Positions 1 through 5,558 of a stretch of DNA of 8,659 nucleotides are shown one piece after another. The stretch is from contig CABQJV010000047.1 in assembly GCA_902464565.1 (NCBI GenBank), positions 1 through 8,659 on the forward strand, written 5' to 3'. Within the stretch, counting starts at the first letter, position 1; the number at the start of each line of letters is the position of its first letter. The notes beneath the pieces are model-generated. The model searched no databases and had not been told where the DNA came from. It saw nothing but the letters and a program-made list of their open reading frames with translations. The position numbers and the translations under genes are program-made. This DNA comes from an uncultured Collinsella sp. GTDB taxonomy: Bacteria; Actinomycetota; Coriobacteriia; Coriobacteriales; Coriobacteriaceae.

Positions 1-41
1 CTTGTTTTGAGAAGTTCGCGGAGCCCACTTCTCAAAACAAG
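1..41. repeat. Perfect 15-bp inverted repeat (hairpin)
   Basis: Bases 1-15 (CTTGTTTTGAGAAGT) are the exact reverse complement of bases 27-41, separated by an 11-base loop. No T-run follows on the + strand, so this is not a clear terminator for a gene entering from the left. The repeat touches the window edge and may be longer. It could be the end of a dispersed palindromic element or a bidirectional hairpin closing an upstream gene. Frame 3 is open from base 3 to a TAA at 111-113, so the 3' end of an upstream coding region running through the hairpin cannot be excluded. Confidence 0.75.
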
Positions 42-127
42 GCAGGCACCCCGGCCCTCGTCCGTGAACTCTTCCGCTGGGCGAGCCATAGACGCCACGC
101 ACCGATGCGATAAAGCAGTGGCTTGAA

Positions 128-140
128 ATTGGTGCTATAT
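128..140 (+). promoter_or_regulatory. Possible degenerate operator upstream of the first gene
   Basis: ATTGGTGCTATAT matches 10 of 13 positions of ATTGGTATTAAAT, the element found at the promoters of EIIC and of the second SIS gene. It lies about 40 bases before the first start codon, where a promoter for the regulator operon would be expected. No convincing -35/-10 pair was found; TTTAAT at 154-159 is the best -10 candidate. If real, it would suggest autoregulation. A chance match is quite possible. Confidence 0.25.
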
Positions 141-178
141 TCAGCATGAGTTGTTTAATGCTAGTACGGGAGGCTGAT

Positions 179-670
179 ATGGGGCTGTTCAAGAAGAAAA
201 ACCCGCAGGATGCCTTTGATTCCGATGTGTTTACCATCACGGATACGATTTTGGACCCGCCGCGGTTTACATTTTTGCCGGCTATCTACCAGGATGCCAC
301 GCGCCGCAAGTGGGCCGTGCATCAGCGCGGCGGTGAGCCGAAGATTTTTGACTATGCGGACGTGCTGCAGTGCGAGATTGTCGAGACCGGAAATCCCGAG
401 GATGTGCCGGAGGTTAGCAAGCGCGAACTAGCTCAGCAGATTTTGATTAATCCAGCTCAGGCTACTAAAAACAACGCTGCCAAGCGTAATATGTGCCTTG
501 GTATGGGTGTCATCGTTGCCGTGCAAACCGGCGAGGATGAGATTTCGAAGCTTGAGATTCCGGTGACCGCGGGCGAAGTCAAGCGAGACTCCGGCCTATA
601 TCGGTCGTATCGGAACGTTGCGGAGCAGATCAAAGAAGCCTTCGACGCCATGGGGCGTCCGGAGCAATGA
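179..670 (+). CDS. Conserved-looking hypothetical protein, 163 aa
   Basis: I do not recognise a named family. The start at ATG 179 is chosen because GGGAGG (168-173) sits 5 bases upstream; an in-frame ATG at 146 has no such site. The protein is soluble: no signal peptide, and only one short hydrophobic stretch (CLGMGVIVAV, about residues 105-114). It opens with a basic MGLFKKK. The central segment WAVHQRGGEPKIFDYADV, followed by an acidic beta-like stretch and a C-terminal part (KLEIPVT... then an amphipathic helix YRNVAEQIKEAFDAM), resembles small PH-like or DUF4428-style bacterial proteins that bind or sense something unknown. That resemblance is only by eye. It lies 35 bases before the GntR pair and is probably co-transcribed with it. 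It has more A/T-ending codons than the SIS genes. A role in the sugar pathway is not indicated. Confidence 0.8.
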   Translation: MGLFKKKNPQDAFDSDVFTITDTILDPPRFTFLPAIYQDATRRKWAVHQRGGEPKIFDYADVLQCEIVETGNPEDVPEVSKRELAQQILINPAQATKNNAAKRNMCLGMGVIVAVQTGEDEISKLEIPVTAGEVKRDSGLYRSYRNVAEQIKEAFDAMGRPEQ

Positions 671-705
671 TGTCTGCAGCATCAAGCGGTTGAGGAGCCG
701 TGCCC

Positions 706-1473
706 ATGCCGAGTGAACCATATGCGATTCCGCCCAAAGATTGCGCCTTTGAGGGCATTCTTTGGTATATCAATCATTATGACCTGCAGGGTGGCGACCG
801 GCTGCCCGCCGAGCGTGTGCTCTGTGAAGAGCTGGGCGTGTCGCGCACGGCGTTGCGTGCTGCGATCGCGCGCCTTATTTCGTGCGGAACTTTGGAAAGC
901 CGCCGCGGTTCGGGCACCTATGTGTGTCCTCCCAAACCGCTGAACATCTTTCAGGAAACATGGAACTATACGCAGGCGGTGGAGAGGGTTGGCTCAAAGT
1001 CGACCGCACGCCTGGTTTGGTCCAAGGTCGTGTACGCCGATATCGATCTGGCCCAAAAGGCCCAGATCGACCTGGGCATGCCGCTTTTCTGCATTCGACG
1101 TGTGCGCGTGGTTAATGGTTCCCCGGCGTCGATTGAGACGGCCCACGTCAATCTGTCTTTGTGCCCCTCGCTTCCCGATCACGATTTTGAGCAGGAAAGC
1201 CTCTACGACGTTTTGCTCAAAGAAGGGAATGTCCATGTGACGCACGGCAAGGAGCATATTTCCATCAGCCGTCTGAACGCCGACGAGGCCAAGTTGCTGG
1301 GTGCTCAGGAGGGCACGCCGGTGTTTTACAAGGTTTCGCACGAGCGTGACGAGAACGATGGCTTTGTCGAGTATTGCAAGTCCGTGATTCTGCCGACCAA
1401 GTATCGTTTTGCCGATAACGGCGAGGCAGACGGCGTTGCGACGAAGGTAGGTGTCGAATGGCTGATGCAGTAG
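706..1473 (+). CDS. GntR-family regulator, HutC/UTRA type (first of pair)
   Basis: A 255-aa transcription factor. Residues about 13-75 form a winged helix-turn-helix: LPAERVLCEELGVSRTALR (33-51) is the classic GntR recognition region, and GSGTYV (68-73) is the wing. Residues about 95-250 fit a UTRA ligand-binding domain, which in the HutC subfamily binds the pathway sugar phosphate or related effector. ATG 706 is preferred over GTG 700 because AGGAG (693-697) is 8 bases from the ATG but only 2 from the GTG. The N-terminus is slightly unusual: the usual PLY..I motif is replaced by a looser AFEGILWYI. The last 16 bases overlap the next regulator, implying translational coupling. Placement directly before the PTS and SIS genes suggests it controls them. 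Which of the two regulators binds which promoter element is not known. Confidence 0.93.
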   Translation: MPSEPYAIPPKDCAFEGILWYINHYDLQGGDRLPAERVLCEELGVSRTALRAAIARLISCGTLESRRGSGTYVCPPKPLNIFQETWNYTQAVERVGSKSTARLVWSKVVYADIDLAQKAQIDLGMPLFCIRRVRVVNGSPASIETAHVNLSLCPSLPDHDFEQESLYDVLLKEGNVHVTHGKEHISISRLNADEAKLLGAQEGTPVFYKVSHERDENDGFVEYCKSVILPTKYRFADNGEADGVATKVGVEWLMQ

Positions 1474-2171
1474 AAGACTTGCCGGTTTACAAACAAATTC
1501 GCCGCTGCATTGCGGAGCGAATCGAGCGCGGCGACTACCCGACGGGCTCGATGATTCCGTCCGAAAACGAGCTGGCCGAGGAGTTTGGCACGACGCGCCT
1601 GACAATCCGAAGTGCCATGGACGAGCTGGTCAAAAGTGGCCAGATTCGTCGCGTGCAGGGCAAGGGCGCCTTTGTGGGACACAAGTGGTTTGACGAGCAC
1701 GAACGCAAGGGCGGCTTCCGTCAGTCGGTTCTGGCGTCGGGCGCGACGCCGTCGGTGCGCATTCTGGCGCGCTCCAAACGCTACGCCGGCCCGTATTACG
1801 CCGACCTGTTTGGCATCGCCGAGGACGATCTGCTTTACTCGGTGCGCCGTCTCAACTGCATTGATGGGGGGCCCGTGTCGATTGAGATGACGCTGATTCC
1901 GTGTCTGCTGTTTCCGGGCATCGAAGACGTGGACATTTCGGTCTTCAGCCTGTTCGAGACCTACGACATGTTGGGGCGCAAACCGGACAAGTCGATTGAG
2001 AAACTCGATATTGAAGCGCTGGGCGCACGCGATGCGAGTTTGCTCAATCTTGAGCCGGGCGACCTGGCGCTCGTACTGGAATGCATGACCTATGACTCGA
2101 GTGGGCAGGCGATCGAGCATGCCAAGTCTTTTAACCGCGGTGATGCCGGCGGATATACCTACAACTATTAG
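1458..2171 (+). CDS. GntR-family regulator, HutC/UTRA type (second of pair)
   Basis: A 237-aa regulator. PVYKQIRRCIAERIERGDY (9-27) starts the winged helix; IPSENELAEEFGTTRLTIR (33-51) is the recognition segment, and GKGAFV (68-73) is the wing. Residues about 80-235 match a UTRA effector domain, including the typical LFETYDMLGRKPDKS segment. It is the more canonical of the two and resembles FrlR-type regulators of fructosamine genes, though that link is inference. The ATG at 1458 lies inside the preceding gene, with AAGGTAGG at 1444-1451 as ribosome binding site. Both regulators are therefore made from one message that ends at a terminator 6 bases downstream. The two proteins are clearly divergent in sequence, so this is not a recent tandem duplication. 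They may form separate dimers for two operator types, or act together. Confidence 0.95.
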   Translation: MADAVEDLPVYKQIRRCIAERIERGDYPTGSMIPSENELAEEFGTTRLTIRSAMDELVKSGQIRRVQGKGAFVGHKWFDEHERKGGFRQSVLASGATPSVRILARSKRYAGPYYADLFGIAEDDLLYSVRRLNCIDGGPVSIEMTLIPCLLFPGIEDVDISVFSLFETYDMLGRKPDKSIEKLDIEALGARDASLLNLEPGDLALVLECMTYDSSGQAIEHAKSFNRGDAGGYTYNY

Positions 2172-2177
2172 CGTCTA

Positions 2178-2213
2178 GAGCATCCTCGTGCACGGCGGGG
2201 TGCTCATTTTTTT
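2178..2213 (+). terminator. Intrinsic terminator of the regulator operon
   Basis: GAGCATCC (2178-2185) pairs with GGGTGCTC (2198-2205) through 8 base pairs including one G-U, with a 12-base loop. It is followed by A and seven T (2207-2213). It begins 6 bases after the stop of the second regulator and insulates the regulator genes from the catabolic operon. Confidence 0.85.
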
Positions 2214-2252
2214 ACGGACATGTGTCGCATGACCGATGAACGGCAAAAACTG

Positions 2253-2333
2253 ACCGTCTACCGAGAGGGGAGGATGAAATCAAAAAATCGGTATTAAAAA
2301 CGGCTAACCTGTAATCGTTCACTGGTATTAAGA
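2253..2333 (+). promoter_or_regulatory. Control region of first SIS gene: upstream box plus two GGTATTA operators
   Basis: Three elements recur here and at two other promoters in the window. The upstream box is ACCGTCTACCG (2253-2263). Operator 1 is ATCGGTATTAAAA (2287-2299) and operator 2 is ACTGGTATTAAGA (2321-2333), in direct orientation 34 bp apart. TGTAAT (2310-2315) is a possible -10, matching 5 of 6 bases, but there is no good -35. The sites match less well than those before EIIC and the second SIS gene, and the -10 is not in the same place relative to operator 2, so regulation may differ. Binding of a GntR-type repressor here is inference from context. Confidence 0.6.
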
Positions 2334-2336
2334 ACC

Positions 2337-2426
2337 TTTGAATTGTTGAGCTTGGGGCCAAGATGTCCACAAGGTTAAGCGGCGAGACGGGGCGGCAAGC
2401 CTGTCCATTCCGTGCGACAATTCAAA
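2337..2426 (+). other. Candidate structured 5' leader before first SIS gene
   Basis: TTTGAATTGT (2337-2346) is perfectly complementary to ACAATTCAAA (2417-2426), and the helix can extend by one G-U and one G-C pair. This would close a domain of about 90 nucleotides just downstream of operator 2, the way a P1 helix closes a riboswitch or other leader RNA. Inside it, CTTG/CAAG (2350-2361) can form a small hairpin, and TGTCCA occurs twice. The 3' arm lies about 10 bases before the AAAGGAG ribosome binding site. I see no known riboswitch or T-box signature. The second SIS copy has only about 50 bases of leader and lacks this structure. Confidence 0.35.
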
Positions 2427-2447
2427 CTGCTCGTGAAAGGAGCGGGA

Positions 2448-3509
2448 ATGAAGGAGACCGAGAAGATCGAGATCATGCACTTCGACCAGGAGGGCTACCT
2501 CGAGGACGGCAGGAACGTCTACGAGGCCGGCAAGAAGATGACCGCCCTGGCCGACCGCGTGCACGAGGAGGGCTACGACGCCGTCTTCCTGATGGGCGTC
2601 GGCGGCACCTGGGACGAGTTCATGCAGCTCGAGTACCTCATGAACAAGTTCGGCGACCGCGACCTCGAGGTCTACCTGATCCACGCCGCCGAGTGGAACG
2701 TCATGGGCCACAAGCGCATGACCGACAGGTCCGTCGTGCTGACCGCCTCCGAGTCCGGCACCACCCCCGAGGTGCTCGAGGCCGTCGGCAAGATGAGGGA
2801 GATGGGCGTGCGCGTCTTCGCCATGACCAACCCCGAGGGCAAGATCGGGCAGGCCGTGGGCGCCGAGAACTGCGTCATGATGGCCTCCGACCACGGCGCC
2901 GGCGGCTGCGAGAAGGGCTACTACCTCGCCGACTGCTTCGGCCTGCGCCTGCTCAACCGCCGCGGCTGCTTCCCCAAGTTCGACCTGTTCATCGAGCAGA
3001 CGAAGGACGTCTGGAAGGACATGCTCGACATCCGCAAGCGCTTCGAGCCGCGCGCCGAGGAGCTCGCCAGGAAGTACGCGCTGGCCGACTACACCATGTT
3101 CATCGGCTCGGGCGCGCTGTGGGGCGAGACCATCCTGTACTCCATGTGCCTGCTCGAGGAGATGCAGTGGAAGCGCATCCGCCACATCACCTCGCACGAC
3201 TTCTTCCACGGCACGCTCGAGCTGCTCGAGCCCGGCGTCCCGGTGTTCCTGTTCATGGGAGAGGACGAGTGCCGCGCCCTCGACGAGCGCGTCCGCGCCT
3301 TCCTCACCAGCGGCGTGACCGGCGACGAGGACTACGTCATCATCGACACCGCCGAGTACGCGATTCCGGGCCTGGACGACGACTTCCGCGTCATCGTGTC
3401 CCCCTGGATCCTGTCCGTGCTGACCACCGACCGCCTCGCGCGCAACTACGAGCTGGTCACCAAGCACAACCTCAAGTACCGCCGCTACTACCACCAGTTC
3501 GACTACTAA
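2448..3509 (+). CDS. SIS-domain fructosamine-6-phosphate deglycase-like protein, copy 1
   Basis: A 353-aa two-domain SIS protein of the FrlB/GfrF/FraB group, which cleaves sugar-6-phosphate Amadori adducts to a hexose phosphate and the free amine. The first SIS domain spans about 25-160, with the phosphate-binding loop SESGTTPEV (101-109). The second spans about 200-340. Glu238 (in LLEEMQW) and His254 (in DFFHGTLEL) are 16 residues apart, as are the general acid/base Glu and His of FraB and E488/H504 of GlmS. The segment LLEPGVPVFLFMGEDE and the tail HNLKYRRYY match FrlB closely. One difference is that the usual EF(R/K)HGP is DFFHGT. ATG 2448 is chosen because identity with copy 2 starts exactly there and AAAGGAG precedes it; an upstream in-frame start at 2412 is unsupported. 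GC3 is about 99%, unlike neighbouring genes. EIIA follows after 21 bases. Confidence 0.92.
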   Translation: MKETEKIEIMHFDQEGYLEDGRNVYEAGKKMTALADRVHEEGYDAVFLMGVGGTWDEFMQLEYLMNKFGDRDLEVYLIHAAEWNVMGHKRMTDRSVVLTASESGTTPEVLEAVGKMREMGVRVFAMTNPEGKIGQAVGAENCVMMASDHGAGGCEKGYYLADCFGLRLLNRRGCFPKFDLFIEQTKDVWKDMLDIRKRFEPRAEELARKYALADYTMFIGSGALWGETILYSMCLLEEMQWKRIRHITSHDFFHGTLELLEPGVPVFLFMGEDECRALDERVRAFLTSGVTGDEDYVIIDTAEYAIPGLDDDFRVIVSPWILSVLTTDRLARNYELVTKHNLKYRRYYHQFDY

Positions 3510-3530
3510 TTTCATTTGGGGGAAACCGCA

Positions 3531-3950
3531 ATGAGGCAATACATCTTTGCCAGCCACGCGCATTTTGCGACCGGCATCAAAGAGAGCACCGAGCTGCTCT
3601 CGGGCGCGCGCGATAACGTCCACGACCTGTCGATGTTTGTCGACGGCCGCACCGACGTCGCCGAGGAGGCCGCCAAGCTCCTGGCGACCTTCGACCCCGC
3701 CGACGACGTAATCGTGTGCACCGACCTGTTTGGCGGCAGCGTCAACAACGAGTTCACCAAGATCGTCCAGACGCGCCCCAACACCTACCTGGTTGCCAAC
3801 ATGAATCTGCCGCTGCTGATCCAGCTGCTCTTTTCGGACCAGGAGGCTCCCGCCGATCAGGTTATCCGCGAGATCCTCGCGGCTGACGACACGCGCGTCA
3901 AGTTTGTCAACGACCTGCTGACCGATGCGGATGACGAGGAAGAGTTCTAG
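3531..3950 (+). CDS. PTS mannose/fructose/sorbose-family EIIA component
   Basis: A cytoplasmic 139-aa EIIA that takes phosphate from HPr and passes it to EIIB. His9 in FASHAHFATGIKES is in the position of the phosphorylated histidine of this family. The usual S/T-H-G is S-H-A here, with an extra His at 11. The second signature, CTDLFGGSVNN (63-73), is intact and includes Asp65. The length is normal for a stand-alone EIIA; the family also has EIIAB fusions. The C-terminus is strongly acidic (DADDEEEF). ATG 3531 follows GGGGG (3518-3522) by 8 bases; an in-frame TTG at 3516 lies inside that site. It sits between the SIS gene (21-base gap) and EIIB (57-base gap) and is presumably co-transcribed with both. 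A/T-ending codons are much commoner than in the SIS gene (about 9 in the first 75 or so). Confidence 0.95.
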   Translation: MRQYIFASHAHFATGIKESTELLSGARDNVHDLSMFVDGRTDVAEEAAKLLATFDPADDVIVCTDLFGGSVNNEFTKIVQTRPNTYLVANMNLPLLIQLLFSDQEAPADQVIREILAADDTRVKFVNDLLTDADDEEEF

Positions 3951-3971
3951 TCACCGCCTGCTATTAATGGG

Positions 3972-3985
3972 GCCGGGTTTCCGGC
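3972..3985 (+). other. Small hairpin between EIIA and EIIB
   Basis: GCCGG (3972-3976), loop GTTT, CCGGC (3981-3985) form a 5-bp GC stem in the 57-base gap. No T-run follows, so it is not a terminator. It may affect message processing or relative expression of the two genes, or be incidental. Confidence 0.35.
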
Positions 3986-4007
3986 ATGAGACCTTTGGGG
4001 GTCAATC

Positions 4008-4490
4008 ATGATTCAACTGCTTCGCGTCGACCATCGTCTGCTTCATGGCCAGGTGGCCGTCTCTTGGGTCCAGGGCTTGGGCTCCGACTGCATCTTCTGC
4101 GTTGGCGACAAGGTTGCCAACGATCCCGTCTGGAAGACTACGCTCAAGATGGGAAAGCCGGCCAACGTCAAGCTCGTCATTAAGGACATGGAGCACGCCA
4201 TCGAGGCCATCAACTCCGGTGTTACCGATAAGTACAAGATGATCATCTGCGTCGCCAGCATCGCCGAGGCCAAGCAGCTTGTCGACGGCTGCCCGCAGAT
4301 CACCTCCATCAACCTGGGCAACACCAAGTCCAAGGACGAGCAGCGTCCCGATGCCCGTAAGATCTCCCGCCAGATCTTTGTGACTGCTGCCGAGGAAGAG
4401 GACATTCGCGAGCTCGTCGGCCGCGGTGTCGAGGTCGAGATTCGCGCTCTGGCCGACGACCCCAAGGTCGATGCCCTAAGCGCCCTCTAA
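4008..4490 (+). CDS. PTS mannose/fructose/sorbose-family EIIB component
   Basis: A cytoplasmic 160-aa EIIB, which accepts phosphate from EIIA and phosphorylates the sugar as it passes through EIIC/EIID. The N-terminal signature RVDHRLLHGQV (6-16) is the family hallmark; His13 is the phosphorylated residue. Length and the absence of membrane segments fit the family. The start is clear, with a G-rich but weak site (GGGGG, 3997-4001) 6 bases upstream, like the one before EIIA. A GC-rich hairpin lies 11 bases after the stop and a new promoter begins about 80 bases beyond that. The PTS genes are therefore split over two transcription units, A and B with the first SIS gene, C and D with the epimerase. 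Most mannose-family operons keep A-B-C-D together. Confidence 0.96.
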   Translation: MIQLLRVDHRLLHGQVAVSWVQGLGSDCIFCVGDKVANDPVWKTTLKMGKPANVKLVIKDMEHAIEAINSGVTDKYKMIICVASIAEAKQLVDGCPQITSINLGNTKSKDEQRPDARKISRQIFVTAAEEEDIRELVGRGVEVEIRALADDPKVDALSAL

Positions 4491-4501
4491 TTGGGAACCA
4501 C

Positions 4502-4524
4502 GGGCGGCGCGCACGGCGCCGCCC
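4502..4524 (+). terminator. GC-rich hairpin after EIIB, no T-run
   Basis: GGGCGGCGC (4502-4510) and GCGCCGCCC (4516-4524) form a perfect 9-bp stem with loop GCACG. CCACG/CGTGG sequences flank the stem. Only CTATTC follows, so classical intrinsic termination would be weak. It may act as a partial terminator or as a 3' end stabiliser, separating the A/B unit from the C/D unit. Confidence 0.5.
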
Positions 4525-4571
4525 CTATTCGTGGGCGTACCGGATAAACGCTTTACCCGTTACCCCCATCT

Positions 4572-4649
4572 ACCGTTCACCGGGAGTACACGCCCGTTGA
4601 GCGATTGGTATTAAATAGTTTTCGCATGACTATATAATTGGTATCAAAT
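4572..4649 (+). promoter_or_regulatory. Promoter and operators of the EIIC-EIID-epimerase unit
   Basis: The upstream box is ACCGTTCACCG (4572-4582). Operator 1 is ATTGGTATTAAAT (4604-4616). The -10 is TATAAT (4633-4638). Operator 2 is ATTGGTATCAAAT (4637-4649), which overlaps the -10 by two bases. The operators are direct repeats 33 bp apart, close to three helical turns. The best -35 by position, TTAAAT (4611-4616, spacing 16), is weak and lies inside operator 1. A protein bound at either site would cover a core promoter element, which fits repression. The transcription start is predicted near 4645, leaving a leader of about 140 bases. Confidence 0.75.
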
Positions 4650-4653
4650 CATT

Positions 4654-4688
4654 TGCACCGGTTTAGGTGTTAACAGCACACCGGTACA
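4654..4688 (+). other. Dyad in the EIIC leader (ACCGGT arms)
   Basis: TGCACCGGTTT (4654-4664) and ACACCGGTACA (4678-4688) are complementary at 9 of 11 positions around a 13-base loop, and GTTAAC lies at the centre. The dyad is at the predicted start of the transcript. It could be an RNA hairpin or another protein-binding site. The rest of the leader (4689-4770) shows nothing I recognise. Confidence 0.4.
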
Positions 4689-4784
4689 AGCTGGATCTGT
4701 CTGGGCGATTGTCGGCATGGAAAAGGGCGCGCTGACAAGTCGGGAATCGCCGCGCGGATCCAAGAGGGATCAAAGGGAGGAACA

Positions 4785-5558
4785 ATGCTTGTTCAAGCGA
4801 TCCTCATCGGACTTATCGCTGCCTTCGGTAAGCTCGATTATCAGCTCGGTACGCTCTATGCGTTCCGCCCGATCGTTCTGTGCCCGCTCGTCGGCATAGT
4901 CCTCGGGGACCTGCAGTCCGGCCTCGCCATCGGTGCGAGCCTCGAGCTGCTCTTCATGGGTTCTATCTCCATCGGCGCTTACGTGCCGCCCGATGAGACG
5001 ATTGGCGGTGTGCTCGCCTGCGCCTTCGCTATTCAGCTGGGTCAGAGCACCGAGGCCGCTATCGCGCTCGCGATGCCCATCGCCACTCTGTGCCTGGCCA
5101 TTAAGAACGTCGTCAACGCCGGTATGCCCCTTCTGGTCGACCGTGCCGACGTCTTTGCCAGCAAGGGTAACCTCAAGGGTATCTACGCTATGCACTGGAT
5201 TATCGGTCTCGTGATTGTCGTCCTGGCCTTTATCCTGTGCTCGGTCTCCTTCTATCTGGGTGCCGACGCTGTTCAGGGCCTGCTCGACTTCATCCCGACG
5301 TTCGTCCTCGATGGCTTTGGCGTCGCAGCCAACATCCTGCCTGCCATGGGCTTCGCCATGCTCGGCCGTCTGGTGCTTACCAAGCAGCTCGTGCCGTTCT
5401 ACTTCCTGGGCTTCCTGCTGTGCTCCTATGCCAACGTGCCCGTCCTCGGCGTCGCCCTGATCGCAATCATCATCGGCATCGATAAGTACGACCTGCTGGG
5501 CCTTGGTGGCGCCCAGTCCCAGCTTTCTGTGGAAGGGGATGAGGACGATGACTTCTAA
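4785..5558 (+). CDS. PTS mannose/fructose/sorbose-family EIIC component
   Basis: A 257-aa integral membrane protein forming, with EIID, the sugar channel of the transporter. Hydrophobic segments occupy much of residues 1-20, 28-65, 72-110, 135-160, 175-205 and 208-235. The signature GLAIGASLELLFMGSISIGAY (about 46-66) is typical of this EIIC family, as is the following PPDETIGG. The C-terminus is cytoplasmic-looking and very acidic (EGDEDDDF). ATG 4785 has an excellent ribosome binding site, AAAGGGAGG (4772-4780). The stop codon overlaps the EIID start by 11 bases, so the two are translationally coupled. The specific sugar cannot be read from the sequence; neighbouring SIS and epimerase genes point to a fructosamine such as fructoselysine. 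Confidence 0.96.
   Translation: MLVQAILIGLIAAFGKLDYQLGTLYAFRPIVLCPLVGIVLGDLQSGLAIGASLELLFMGSISIGAYVPPDETIGGVLACAFAIQLGQSTEAAIALAMPIATLCLAIKNVVNAGMPLLVDRADVFASKGNLKGIYAMHWIIGLVIVVLAFILCSVSFYLGADAVQGLLDFIPTFVLDGFGVAANILPAMGFAMLGRLVLTKQLVPFYFLGFLLCSYANVPVLGVALIAIIIGIDKYDLLGLGGAQSQLSVEGDEDDDF

Noticed and set aside
2274..2297. Tiny open frame ATG...TAA (7 codons) after AGGGGAGG before SIS copy 1
   Set aside because: The purine-rich site directly abuts the ATG with no spacing, the frame runs into operator 1, and it lies upstream of the likely transcription start.
2412..2447. In-frame N-terminal extension of SIS copy 1 (12 residues)
   Set aside because: The start would be GTG without a good ribosome binding site, and the extension is absent from copy 2, whose identity begins at the ATG.
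2337..2447. T-box or lysine riboswitch before SIS copy 1
   Set aside because: I could not find the T-box consensus core or the lysine-riboswitch conserved elements; only a closing dyad is supported.
2363..3616. 417-codon + strand frame overlapping SIS copy 1
   Set aside because: Arginine-rich, low-complexity translation typical of an out-of-frame read of GC-rich DNA; the SIS frame explains the region.
2328..3623. Long open frame on the minus strand across SIS copy 1 (and its twin at 7511-8644)
   Set aside because: It is a by-product of extreme GC3 in the + strand gene: composition is dominated by A, E, G, L, V, D and H with no recognisable domain, and the + strand SIS homology is clear.
4717..4899. 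60-aa frame beginning before EIIC
   Set aside because: It overlaps the EIIC ribosome binding site and coding start in another frame, lacks its own ribosome binding site and has no recognisable family.
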